64,000 bases of DNA from Pseudomonadota bacterium. GTDB lineage: Bacteria; Pseudomonadota; Alphaproteobacteria; Acetobacterales; Acetobacteraceae. Below are positions 7,854-15,108 of this stretch, piece after piece (within the stretch, counting starts at the first letter, position 1; each line of letters starts with the position of its first letter). The DNA lies in assembly GCA_021851785.1 (NCBI GenBank), contig JAJZBV010000001.1, forward strand, positions 124,001 through 188,000, in the 5' to 3' direction. The translations under genes and the position numbers were made by a program. A model generated the notes under the pieces. The model was not told the origin of the DNA and searched no databases. It saw only the letters and a program-made list of their open reading frames with translations.

Positions 7854-8750
7854 TTAGGCGCCCGCCCGCTGCGCCTTGTCGCGGTCAGAAGCACGCCGAA
7901 TCGCCTCGCGCGCCGCGCGCCATTGCTCGTCCGTAAGCCTGCCGAGGTCGGCGAAGGTCGCCGGCCCCGCGAGGTGCTGGCCGCCATCGATCGCGATCGT
8001 CTGGCCGGTTAGAAACTCGCAGGCGTCAGACAACAGAAATACGATGAGGTTCTGCAGTTCCTCAATGCGTCCGTAGCGTCCGAGCGGGATCGTCTCCGCC
8101 CCCGTCGCCGAGGAGCCGACAGCGGGAAGCGGGTTCAGCTTCTCCCAGGCGCCTTCGGTGGGGAATGGCCCCGGCGCCGTGGCGTTCAGCCGGATGCCGT
8201 AGCGCCCCCACTCGACGGCGAGCGACATCGTCATCGCGTGCAGCGCGGTCTTCGCCATCGCGGAGGGCACGACATAGGCCGAGCCGGTCCACACCCACGT
8301 TACGAGATTGCTGACGACGGCGCCCTTCAGTCCGCCGGCGATCCAACGCTTTCCGGCGGCGAGCGTCGCATGGAAACTGCCGTCCATCACGGTGGAGGTC
8401 ACGGCGCGGAAGCCGCGCGGACTCAGATCCTTCGTCGGCGTTATGAAGTTGGCCGCGGCGTTGTTGACGAGGCCCGTGAGCGGGCCCTCGCTCCAGATCG
8501 CGTCCATCATCGCTTCAACCCGATCGGCGTCGCGGACGTCGCAGACGTGGTGCGATGCCGGGAGGGCGCCGCCGGCTGCGATCGCCTCGGCCGCGGTCTC
8601 CAGCACCGCCGGCCTGCGCCCGCAAATGTGAACCTTCGCGCCCTTGGCCGCGAGCGCCTTGGCGATCTCCAGCCCAAGACCGCCGCCGCCGCCCGTCACC
8701 AATACGGATTTGCCGGCTAACGCGCCCTCACGAAAAATATCCTTGCTCAC
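7854..8750 (-). CDS. SDR oxidoreductase, 2,4-dienoyl-CoA reductase-like
   Basis: A 298-residue SDR and first gene of the leftward operon. The N-terminus has VLVTGGGGGLGLEIAKAL; LVNNAAANFITP follows. In place of the classical YxxxK, the sequence reads PSAMAKTALHAM, as in the 2,4-dienoyl-CoA reductase group where the lysine is kept and the tyrosine is not in the usual place. LTGQTIAIDGGQHL closes the fold, and a polar C-terminal tail of ~35 residues follows. It would reduce or isomerise dienoyl-CoA intermediates; a direct role in the ring pathway is an inference. The start is GTG with GGGAGG about 9 nt upstream. Confidence 0.82.
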   Translation of the reverse strand: MSKDIFREGALAGKSVLVTGGGGGLGLEIAKALAAKGAKVHICGRRPAVLETAAEAIAAGGALPASHHVCDVRDADRVEAMMDAIWSEGPLTGLVNNAAANFITPTKDLSPRGFRAVTSTVMDGSFHATLAAGKRWIAGGLKGAVVSNLVTWVWTGSAYVVPSAMAKTALHAMTMSLAVEWGRYGIRLNATAPGPFPTEGAWEKLNPLPAVGSSATGAETIPLGRYGRIEELQNLIVFLLSDACEFLTGQTIAIDGGQHLAGPATFADLGRLTDEQWRAAREAIRRASDRDKAQRAGA

Positions 8751-8800
8751 GAGGGCCAGCCTCCCGCATTTTGCTCATCTCTGCGCCTTGCCGACGCGAG

Positions 8801-8817
8801 TTCGTAAGCTAGTTTAC
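8801..8817. promoter_or_regulatory. Candidate operator copy 2 in the divergent promoter region
   Basis: The 135-nt gap between the two divergent operons holds TTCGTAAGCTAGTTTA at 8801-8816, sharing 12 of 16 bases with 1346-1361. It overlaps GTAAGCTAGTTTAC (8804-8817), a near-palindrome with 12 of 14 symmetric positions. It lies 51 nt upstream of the leftward SDR start and about 70 nt upstream of the rightward HMGS-like start, so one bound repressor could control both units. The assignment to the MarR regulator is an inference. Confidence 0.45.
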
Positions 8818-8885
8818 AAAACCGGAGAAAGCTGTCAAGGTTGGAAGCGACAAACGGGAGCGAGCGCTTGAGAGCAGAGGAAGAG

Positions 8886-10301
8886 ATGCGAGGCGTTGCG
8901 CGAGTCGGCGTCTATGCGCCATTGCTGCGGCTCGATTGCGCCGCCGCGGCGCGCGCGCTCAAGTTCTCCGGTCTGGCCGGCCGCCGCGACGGTTATCGGG
9001 CGGTTGGCGGTTGGGACGAGGACGCCTTCACTTTCGCGGTGGAGGCCGCGCGGGGCGGCGCCGCTGCGCTGGATACGTTGATATTCGCCTCCACCTCCGC
9101 GCCGTTCTTCGAGCGACTGCACGCGACCTTGGCCGTCGATGCGCTGGGATTGCCGCGCGAGACGCGAACTCGCGATGTCGCGGGCTCACGCAGATGCGCC
9201 GTGTCCGCGCTGCTCGACGCCTTGCTCGCGCGGGGATCGGCGTTGATCGCCGCCGGAGAGCGCCGGCCGGCGCGGCCCGGCGCGGCGGCGCACCTCGCCC
9301 AGGGCGACGGCGGAGCGGCCGCCTGGGTCGCCGACGAGGCGCCGGCGCGGTTCATCGGTTGGGCCAGCCTCTCCTATGATCTCGTCGACACCTACGCCTC
9401 GCGCGAACATCCGGAGCCCTACCCGGCCGAAGAGCGTTTCGTGAAAGAAGGCGCCGCCGCGCACGTCCTCGTCCCGACGATCCGCCGCGCGCTCGAATCC
9501 GCCGGCCTTTCTGGCGGCGACATTCATCACGTCGCGGCGCCTGAACCCGTTGCGGGCCTCTGGCGCGACATTTCCCGCGCGACGAAGATTTCCGCCCCCA
9601 ATCACGCGAGCGAGATCTCCGCCAAACTCGGCGATCTCGGCGCCGCGCACGCTTTGTTCGCCTTCGCGCTCGCAACCGCGCGCGCCAAGCCTGGCGAGCG
9701 CATTCTGCTTACCGGCTTCGGCAGCGGGTGCGATGCGCTCGTATTCGAGACGACAGGGTCCATGCCGGGCGCCGAGCTGGCCGAGGCGGCGCTGAACGAA
9801 GGCGCGCTTCTGGCCGATTATGTTCGCTTCCTGAGCCTGAATGGCGCGCTGGATCTCGACTGGGGCGTCCGCTCGGAGTTCGAACAGAAAGCGCAGGCGA
9901 CGGTGCTCGACCGCTACGGACGCGACACGCTCGGCTTCATCGGCGGACGCGACTGTGCCGGCAACGTTCAATTTCCCAAGAGTCGGATCCCGGTGCGGCC
10001 CGACGCGGACGGCCCGGAGGCGATGCAGGACGTGCGGCTCGCCGACGAACCCGCGCGCATCGTGTCCGTCACCGCCGACCGGCTCAACTACACGCCGGAT
10101 CCGCCGTTCTGGTTCGGCCTCGCGCAATTCAACAATGGCGCGCGGGTGATGATGGAGTTCACCGACGCCGACGCGCGGGGCTTCTCCGTCGGCGACCGGG
10201 TCGCCATGCGCTTGCGCATCAAATCGCACGACCGGCGGCGTGGGTTTCGCACCTATTTCTGGAAGGCGGCGCCCGCTGAGCGCCCGACGCTCGGAGGCTG
10301 A
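8886..10301 (+). CDS. HMG-CoA synthase-like condensing enzyme fused to an OB-fold (DUF35) domain
   Basis: A 471-residue fusion. Residues 1 to ~315 form a thiolase-fold condensing domain of the HMG-CoA synthase/KAS III type (GVARVGVYAPLLRL start, probable nucleophile Cys104 in SRRCAVSALL, APNHASEISAKLGDLGAAH near the active-site Asn/His region). Residues ~330-471 resemble a DUF35/OB-fold partner: GFIGGRDCAGNVQFPKSRIPV is a zinc-ribbon relic with one cysteine left instead of four, then an OB domain ending FRTYFWKA. In archaea, separate HMGCS, thiolase and DUF35 proteins form a complex that channels acetoacetyl-CoA. Here the bridge is fused to the synthase and a thiolase follows after 3 nt. ATG 8886 was chosen over the upstream TTG because AGAGGAAGAG precedes it. 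The substrate is unknown. Confidence 0.78.
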   Translation: MRGVARVGVYAPLLRLDCAAAARALKFSGLAGRRDGYRAVGGWDEDAFTFAVEAARGGAAALDTLIFASTSAPFFERLHATLAVDALGLPRETRTRDVAGSRRCAVSALLDALLARGSALIAAGERRPARPGAAAHLAQGDGGAAAWVADEAPARFIGWASLSYDLVDTYASREHPEPYPAEERFVKEGAAAHVLVPTIRRALESAGLSGGDIHHVAAPEPVAGLWRDISRATKISAPNHASEISAKLGDLGAAHALFAFALATARAKPGERILLTGFGSGCDALVFETTGSMPGAELAEAALNEGALLADYVRFLSLNGALDLDWGVRSEFEQKAQATVLDRYGRDTLGFIGGRDCAGNVQFPKSRIPVRPDADGPEAMQDVRLADEPARIVSVTADRLNYTPDPPFWFGLAQFNNGARVMMEFTDADARGFSVGDRVAMRLRIKSHDRRRGFRTYFWKAAPAERPTLGG

Positions 10302-10304
10302 AAC

Positions 10305-11504
10305 ATGGCGAGCGGCATCAAGGACAAGGTCGCCATAATTGGCATGGGATGCACGGCCTTCGGCGAGCATTGGGACAAGGGGCCGGAAGATCTCATTGTC
10401 GATGCGTTCGAGCAGGCGTTGGCGGACTCAGGCGTCGCGCGCTCGGACATTCAGGCCGCCTGGATGGGCAATGCGCTCGACGACATCAACGTCGGCAACA
10501 GTGCGCTCCCGCTCGCGCACGCGCTGCGCCTGAAGACAATCCCCGTCTCCCGCGTCGAGAACATGTGCGCGACCGGCACGGAAGCCCTGCGCGCGGCGGT
10601 TTACGCCGTAGCCGCCGGCGCCGTCGACTTCGCGCTCGCGCTCGGCGTCGAGAAGCTAAAGGACACCGGCTATGGAGGCCTGCCGCTACGCACGAAAGGG
10701 TTAGCCAACGATCTCTGGCTGCCCTACGGCTCCGCTCCGGGCTCGTTCGCGCAATTGGCGGGCGCCTATACTGCGAAACACCGCCTGAATGGCGACGACC
10801 TCAAGCGCGCCATGGCGCATGTGAGTTGGAAAAGCCATCAGAACGCAGCAAAGAACCCGCGCGCGCATCTGCGCAAGGCGGTCGACATGGATACGATCTT
10901 GAAGGCGCCGATGATAGCAGACCCGCTCGGCCTCTACGATTGCTGCGGCGTCTCCGACGGCGCCGCCTGCGCCATCGTCACGACGCCGGACATTGCAAGG
11001 GGGTTGGGCGTTGCCAATCCCGTGACGGTGAAGGCCGTGCAGCTTTCCGCGAGCCACGGTTGGGAAATGAGCTACGGGGCCTGGGACGGCTCTTATGTCC
11101 TCAACACCCGCGAGGCGGCGCGGCGCGCCTATGCCGAAGCGGGCGTCAAGGAGGCGCGCAAGGAGCTTTCGTTGACCGAAGTCCATGATTGTTTCTCGAT
11201 CACCGAACTCGTCACGATGGAGGATCTCGGACTCTCCGACGAAGGCTGCGCGCCGGCTGACATCCTCGCCGGACGTTACGACAGCGACGGCACCCAGCCA
11301 TGTCAGATCGACGGCGGGCTGAAATGCTTCGGCCATCCTGTCGGCGCGTCGGGCCTGCGCATGGCGTTCGAAATCTACACGCAATTGCTCGGCCGCGCCG
11401 GCGAGAGACAGCTTGCGGCGCCCCGCCTGGGCCTCACTCACAACCTCGGCGGCGCGCCGTTCAACAGCGTCGCCGCCGTTTCAATCTTCGGACGGCTGCA
11501 CTGA
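10305..11504 (+). CDS. SCP2-type thiolase / acetyl-CoA acetyltransferase-like protein
   Basis: A 399-residue thiolase-superfamily protein of the SCP-x/SCP2 type. The likely nucleophile is Cys88 in ENMCATGTEAL; the second-site motif is VHDCFSITEL and the third is GHPVGASGLRM, so the catalytic set looks complete. It would thiolytically cleave a 3-ketoacyl-CoA or run a Claisen condensation. Its ATG lies 3 nt after the HMGS/OB-fold gene. In related systems (archaeal mevalonate complex, steroid side-chain aldolases) SCP2-type thiolases need a DUF35 partner, which is here supplied by the fused neighbour; complex formation is an inference. Confidence 0.85.
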   Translation: MASGIKDKVAIIGMGCTAFGEHWDKGPEDLIVDAFEQALADSGVARSDIQAAWMGNALDDINVGNSALPLAHALRLKTIPVSRVENMCATGTEALRAAVYAVAAGAVDFALALGVEKLKDTGYGGLPLRTKGLANDLWLPYGSAPGSFAQLAGAYTAKHRLNGDDLKRAMAHVSWKSHQNAAKNPRAHLRKAVDMDTILKAPMIADPLGLYDCCGVSDGAACAIVTTPDIARGLGVANPVTVKAVQLSASHGWEMSYGAWDGSYVLNTREAARRAYAEAGVKEARKELSLTEVHDCFSITELVTMEDLGLSDEGCAPADILAGRYDSDGTQPCQIDGGLKCFGHPVGASGLRMAFEIYTQLLGRAGERQLAAPRLGLTHNLGGAPFNSVAAVSIFGRLH

Positions 11505-11514
11505 GGAGGCGTGT

Positions 11515-11967
11515 TTGGCTGGCAAGTATTTTGAGCAGTTCGAGGTTGGCCAGACTTTCGTGCATGAGATCCGCCGCACCGTGACCGATATGGACAATAT
11601 CCTGTTCTCGTCGTTGACTTACAATCCGGCGGCGATCCACATCGATCACGAATACGCCAAGACGACCGAGTTCGGCAAACCGCTGATCAACTCGATCTTC
11701 ACACTCGGCCTCGTCGTCGGTTTGTCCGTCCAGGACACGACGCTCGGCACCACGGTCGGCAATCTCGGCTGGGAGGAGGTCGCGTTTCCGAAACCTGTGT
11801 TCGCCGGCGACACCATCAGGGCCGAGACGAAAGTGGCCGCGCTGCGCGAGAGCAAGTCGCGCCCCAACCACGGCATCGTCACCTTCGCGCACAAGGGATT
11901 CAACCAGCGGGACGAGGTTGTCTGCACCTGCCGGCGCGTCGCGCTTATGCTGAGGAAGCCCGCGTGA
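11515..11967 (+). CDS. MaoC-type (hot-dog) enoyl-CoA hydratase
   Basis: A 150-residue single hot-dog protein of the MaoC dehydratase family. The hydratase segment reads SSLTYNPAAIHIDHEYAKTT, followed by FGKPLINSIFTLGLVVG, and the tail has SRPNHGIVTFAHKGFNQ and CRRVALM. The subgroup resembles mesaconyl-type hydratases often found beside CitE-like lyases. I chose the TTG at 11515 because GAGGAGG lies 5 nt upstream; in-frame sequence upstream belongs to the thiolase end read in another frame. The stop overlaps the next gene (GTGA), so the two are probably made together. It would hydrate an unsaturated CoA ester in this module. Confidence 0.85.
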   Translation: MAGKYFEQFEVGQTFVHEIRRTVTDMDNILFSSLTYNPAAIHIDHEYAKTTEFGKPLINSIFTLGLVVGLSVQDTTLGTTVGNLGWEEVAFPKPVFAGDTIRAETKVAALRESKSRPNHGIVTFAHKGFNQRDEVVCTCRRVALMLRKPA

Positions 11968-12827
11968 AGCTACGATCCCTTCTCTTCGTTCCCGGCGATT
12001 CGGAGCGCAAGTTTGCGAAAGCGCAAGCGGCGGGCGCTGACGCGCTCATCCTCGACCTGGAAGACTCGGTCGCGCCTCAGCAAAAGGCCAAAGCGCGCGA
12101 GCATGTCGCCGCGCTACTGGAAAGCCCCGCCGCGCGCGACTGGTCGTTCTTCGTGCGCATCAACGCCCTCGACACCGCCCTGACGCTCGAAGACCTCGCC
12201 GCTGTGGTGAAGCCGGGTCTCGACGGGCTCCTCATTCCGAAAGCCAACGGCGGCGAGGACATCGCGCGCTTCGGCTATTTTCTTGACGCGCTTGAGGCCA
12301 AGGCCGGCATGGCCAACGGCTCTGTCAAGCTCGCGGCCGTCGCCACCGAGACCGCGCGGGCGATGTTCGGCCTCGCGAGCTATGCGCCCGCCCATCCGCG
12401 TCTTGTCGCGCTCACCTGGGGCGCGGAAGATCTAGCCGCCGCGGTTGGCGCGACCGACAATCGCGAGAGCGACGGCGCGTGGACCGAGCCGTACCGCATG
12501 GTGCGAACGCAATCTCTGTTCGCCGCCGCCGCCGCCGAGACGACACCGATCGACACCATCCACGCCGACTTTCGTGATTCCGACGGCCTGGAGCGCGACT
12601 GCCGGCGCTCGCGCCGCGACGGTTTCCTCGGGCGCATGGCGATCCATCCCGATCAGGTCGCCATCATCAACCGCTGCTATACGCCCTCCGAGGCCGAGAT
12701 CGCCCATGCACGACGCATCGTCGACGCTTTCGCCGCCGATCCCGGCGCGGGCGCCCTCGGGATCGACGGCAAGATGGTCGACATTCCGCACCTCAAGGCC
12801 GCACGCAAGGTTCTCGCGTCCATCTGA
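11964..12827 (+). CDS. CitE/HpcH-type CoA ester lyase
   Basis: A 287-residue TIM-barrel lyase of the CitE/malyl-CoA lyase superfamily. Visible are RSLLFVPGDSERKFAKAQ at the start, LILDLEDSVAP with metal-binding acidic residues, FVRINALDT with the substrate arginine, LTWGAEDLAAAVGA, and GRMAIHPDQVAIIN. Members reversibly cleave beta-hydroxyacyl-CoA esters such as malyl-, citramalyl- or methylmalyl-CoA. Its GTG overlaps the MaoC stop by 4 nt, an arrangement that pairs hydration with retro-aldol cleavage. The true substrate in this locus is not known; a branched hydroxy-dicarboxylyl-CoA made by the HMGS-like enzyme is one hypothesis. Confidence 0.85.
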   Translation: MKLRSLLFVPGDSERKFAKAQAAGADALILDLEDSVAPQQKAKAREHVAALLESPAARDWSFFVRINALDTALTLEDLAAVVKPGLDGLLIPKANGGEDIARFGYFLDALEAKAGMANGSVKLAAVATETARAMFGLASYAPAHPRLVALTWGAEDLAAAVGATDNRESDGAWTEPYRMVRTQSLFAAAAAETTPIDTIHADFRDSDGLERDCRRSRRDGFLGRMAIHPDQVAIINRCYTPSEAEIAHARRIVDAFAADPGAGALGIDGKMVDIPHLKAARKVLASI

Positions 12828-12844
12828 TAAGGGGAAGACAAGCT

Positions 12845-14023
12845 ATGACCGTGAGCCGGTCCCTGCCGACGGAAGACGAGCGCAACGCGATCCGCGACGG
12901 CGTCCGGGCCGTCGTGACAAAATTCGGCGACGATTATTGGCTCGCCCGAGACGATGACGGCGCTTTTCCACGCGAATTCCACCGCGCGATGGCGGAGGCG
13001 GGCTGGCTCGGCATGACCATGCCGGAGGAATACGGCGGCGCCGGGCTCGGCGTCACAGAAGCCGCGATCATGATGCATGAGGTCGCGAGCCACGGCGGCG
13101 CGATGGCGGCCGCCTCGACGGTGCATATCAACCTGTTCGGGCCACATCCCATCGTCGTCAAAGGCACGCCCGAACAGAAGGCGCGATGGGTGCCGCGCCT
13201 CATCGCCGGCCAGGATCAGGTCGCGTTCGGCTTCACCGAGCCCGACGCCGGCCTCAACACGACGCGCATCAAGACCTTCGCCGAGAAGGTTCCGGGCGGC
13301 TATGTCGTGCGCGGCCAGAAGGTCTGGACCTCGACGGCGCAGGTCGCCAATAAGATCATGCTGCTGACGCGCACGACCAAATATGAGGACTGCAAGCGCC
13401 CGACTGACGGCATCACCATTTTCTACGCCGATCTCGACAGAGCCAAGATCGACGTCCAACGCATCCCGAAGATGGGCCGCAAGGCGGTCGATTCCAACGC
13501 CATCTTCATCGACGGCCTGTTCATTCCCGAGACAGATCGCATCGGCGAGGAGGGCAAGGGATTCTCATACATTCTCCATAGCCTGAATCCAGAACGCATT
13601 CTGATCGCGGCCGAGGCGATCGGCATCGGCCAGGACGCTCTGCGGCGTGCGACCCGCTACGCCAAGGAGCGTGTGGTATTCGACCGGCCGATCGGTCAGA
13701 ACCAGGGCATACAGCATCCGCTTGCCGAAAAGTGGATGTATCTCGAATCCTCCTGGTTGATGACAATGCGCGCGGCCGAGCTTTACGACGTCGGGCGTCC
13801 CTGCGGCGCCGAGGCCAACAGCGCCAAGTTCCTGGGCGCTCGCGCCGGCCACGACGCCGCCTGGCAGGCCGTCATGACGCATGGCGGTTTCGGCTACGCC
13901 AAGGAATATCACGTCGAGCGTCTCTATCGCGAAGCGTCGCTGACGCGCCTCGCGCCCATCACCGAACAACTGATTCTGAGCTTCATCGCCGAGAAGGTGC
14001 TGGAGTTGCCGAAGAGCTATTGA
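12845..14023 (+). CDS. Acyl-CoA dehydrogenase
   Basis: A 392-residue acyl-CoA dehydrogenase with the usual three-domain layout: an N-terminal helical domain (MPEEYGGAGLG), a beta domain (VAFGFTEPDAGLNTT, VVRGQKVWTSTAQ), and a C-terminal helical domain (RVVFDRPIGQNQGIQHPLAE, THGGFGYAKEYHVERLYREA). LNPERI carries a glutamate where long-chain and isovaleryl-type enzymes have their catalytic base, and the later position reads RLAPITEQ. It is the last intact gene of the rightward unit, 17 nt after the CitE-like gene. It may feed the MaoC hydratase by making the enoyl-CoA; the substrate cannot be read from sequence. Confidence 0.88.
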   Translation: MTVSRSLPTEDERNAIRDGVRAVVTKFGDDYWLARDDDGAFPREFHRAMAEAGWLGMTMPEEYGGAGLGVTEAAIMMHEVASHGGAMAAASTVHINLFGPHPIVVKGTPEQKARWVPRLIAGQDQVAFGFTEPDAGLNTTRIKTFAEKVPGGYVVRGQKVWTSTAQVANKIMLLTRTTKYEDCKRPTDGITIFYADLDRAKIDVQRIPKMGRKAVDSNAIFIDGLFIPETDRIGEEGKGFSYILHSLNPERILIAAEAIGIGQDALRRATRYAKERVVFDRPIGQNQGIQHPLAEKWMYLESSWLMTMRAAELYDVGRPCGAEANSAKFLGARAGHDAAWQAVMTHGGFGYAKEYHVERLYREASLTRLAPITEQLILSFIAEKVLELPKSY

Positions 14024-14034
14024 GGACCGCTTAC

Positions 14035-14262
14035 ATGGGAATGATGGAAGGCAAGGTTGCGATCGTCACCGGCGCCGGCCGTGGCGTGGTGCTGGAGCTT
14101 GCGCGCGCCGGCACCGCGGTCGTCGCCGAGATCGAGGCCCCGGGCGGCCGCGCCGTGGTTTGCCCTGTCAGCTTACGCCGCGACAGACCCTTTGAGACAG
14201 GGGCCATTCGGAACCCATATTTTTGCACGCCTGCGATTCCGGTCAGAGTGTTCGTGCTCTAA
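14035..14262 (+). pseudogene. Decayed short-chain dehydrogenase remnant at the island edge
   Basis: The frame begins GMMEGKVAIVTGAGRG, a textbook SDR N-terminus, with a plausible ribosome-binding site (GAGG). After GRG the expected Ile-Gly-Arg helix is missing and the text jumps to VVLELARAGTAVV, then AEIEAPGGRAVV, skipping more of the Rossmann fold. From about 14,165 there is no SDR similarity at all and the frame simply runs into the end of marC on the other strand. Intact relatives are 250-300 residues. This looks like a 3' truncated and internally deleted gene marking the end of the catabolic island. Confidence 0.7.
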
Positions 14263-14924
14263 AGCGCGAACACCGGCTTCAATGTCGCCTGCACGCCGTC
14301 GATGGTGATCTGCGTGCCGATGCAGAGCAGCACGAAGGCGATGAGGCGGCTGAGCGTCGCGACCCCGGTCGGGCCGAGAAACCCGATCAGCCGGTCGGCG
14401 GAGCGATACATGACCCAGATCACCACCGACAAGGCGCAGGCGGCGAGCGAGACGCCGAGAAAGAACCCGCCGACCGCGACCCCCTCATGCGGCCGCTCGG
14501 AGGCGAGCGCGATCGCGACCGAGATCGCGCCCGGCCCGGCGGTGAGCGGCATGGTGAGCGGGAAAAAGGCGATCGCCGCAGCTTCCCCCTCGGGGGCTTG
14601 TGCCCGCTCGGCCGGCCGCGCCTTGTGCTCGGGCCCGGAGAGCAGTTCCCAGGCCTTGACCGCGATCACCAGCCCGCCGGCGATGCGGAGCGCGGCCAGC
14701 GTGATGCCGAAGAAATTGAGGATGTAGGTTCCGGCCAGGAGCGAGCCCAGCATCACCAGGGTGGAATAGATCGCGATCCGGCCAGCGATCCAGGCGCGTT
14801 CCGCAGGGCTGCGCTCGGCGGTCGCCTCGCGGAAGATCAGCGCCCCGCCGATCGGGTTGACGATCGAGAACAGCGCCGGGAAGGCGAGAAGCAGGCTGTG
14901 GCTCGCCGCGGACCAGAACGCCAT
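14259..14924 (-). CDS. MarC family integral membrane protein
   Basis: A 221-residue membrane protein of the MarC family. About six hydrophobic segments can be seen, beginning LLLAFPALFSIVNPIGGALIF, with the family NPIG motif, and including FPLTMPLTAGPGAISVAIAL with its PLTxGPG motif in the second half. The function of MarC proteins is not established; a link to multiple antibiotic resistance has been withdrawn in E. coli. A charged cytoplasmic loop (residues ~95-115) separates the two homologous halves. It ends 4 nt inside the decayed SDR frame on the other strand, which supports that the SDR remnant is non-functional there. Confidence 0.88.
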   Translation of the reverse strand: MAFWSAASHSLLLAFPALFSIVNPIGGALIFREATAERSPAERAWIAGRIAIYSTLVMLGSLLAGTYILNFFGITLAALRIAGGLVIAVKAWELLSGPEHKARPAERAQAPEGEAAAIAFFPLTMPLTAGPGAISVAIALASERPHEGVAVGGFFLGVSLAACALSVVIWVMYRSADRLIGFLGPTGVATLSRLIAFVLLCIGTQITIDGVQATLKPVFAL

Positions 14925-15036
14925 GCGGACACCTCGGCTATGGGGGTGAAAAAACCCGGCATGCCCGTTCGCGCCGCGCGCGGCAATGGCCGGCGCGACA
15001 TTTCCCGGGAAAGTGTTCGCGCCAAGTTCGCCCAGA

Positions 15037-15108
15037 TGGGCGTGGTCAGATGGGCGTGGTCAGATTGACGCGGTCAGATTGGCGCGGTCAGGTGGGCACG
15101 GGTCAGGA
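15037..15108. repeat. Tandem 14-bp repeat, five copies, at the 3' end of the transglycosylase gene
   Basis: Two identical units TGGGCGTGGTCAGA (15037-15064) are followed by TTGACGCGGTCAGA, TTGGCGCGGTCAGG and a 16-bp diverged unit TGGGCACGGGTCAGGA. The last unit contains the stop codon of the leftward transglycosylase gene, so the array extends from the gene end into the spacer. The period is not a multiple of three. Confidence 0.85.

Noticed and set aside
12845-14023. Loss of the catalytic base in the acyl-CoA dehydrogenases
   Set aside because: The medium-chain glutamate position is replaced, but both enzymes keep a glutamate at the PQERL/NPERI position used by the long-chain and isovaleryl groups, so activity is expected.
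14150-14262. Insertion sequence end at the island boundary
   Set aside because: The text changes character here, but no inverted terminal repeat pair, transposase fragment or target duplication could be recognised.
15037-15108. CRISPR array
   Set aside because: The units are adjacent without spacers and only 14 bp long; this is a simple tandem repeat, as are the arrays at 22412, 41063 and 62478.
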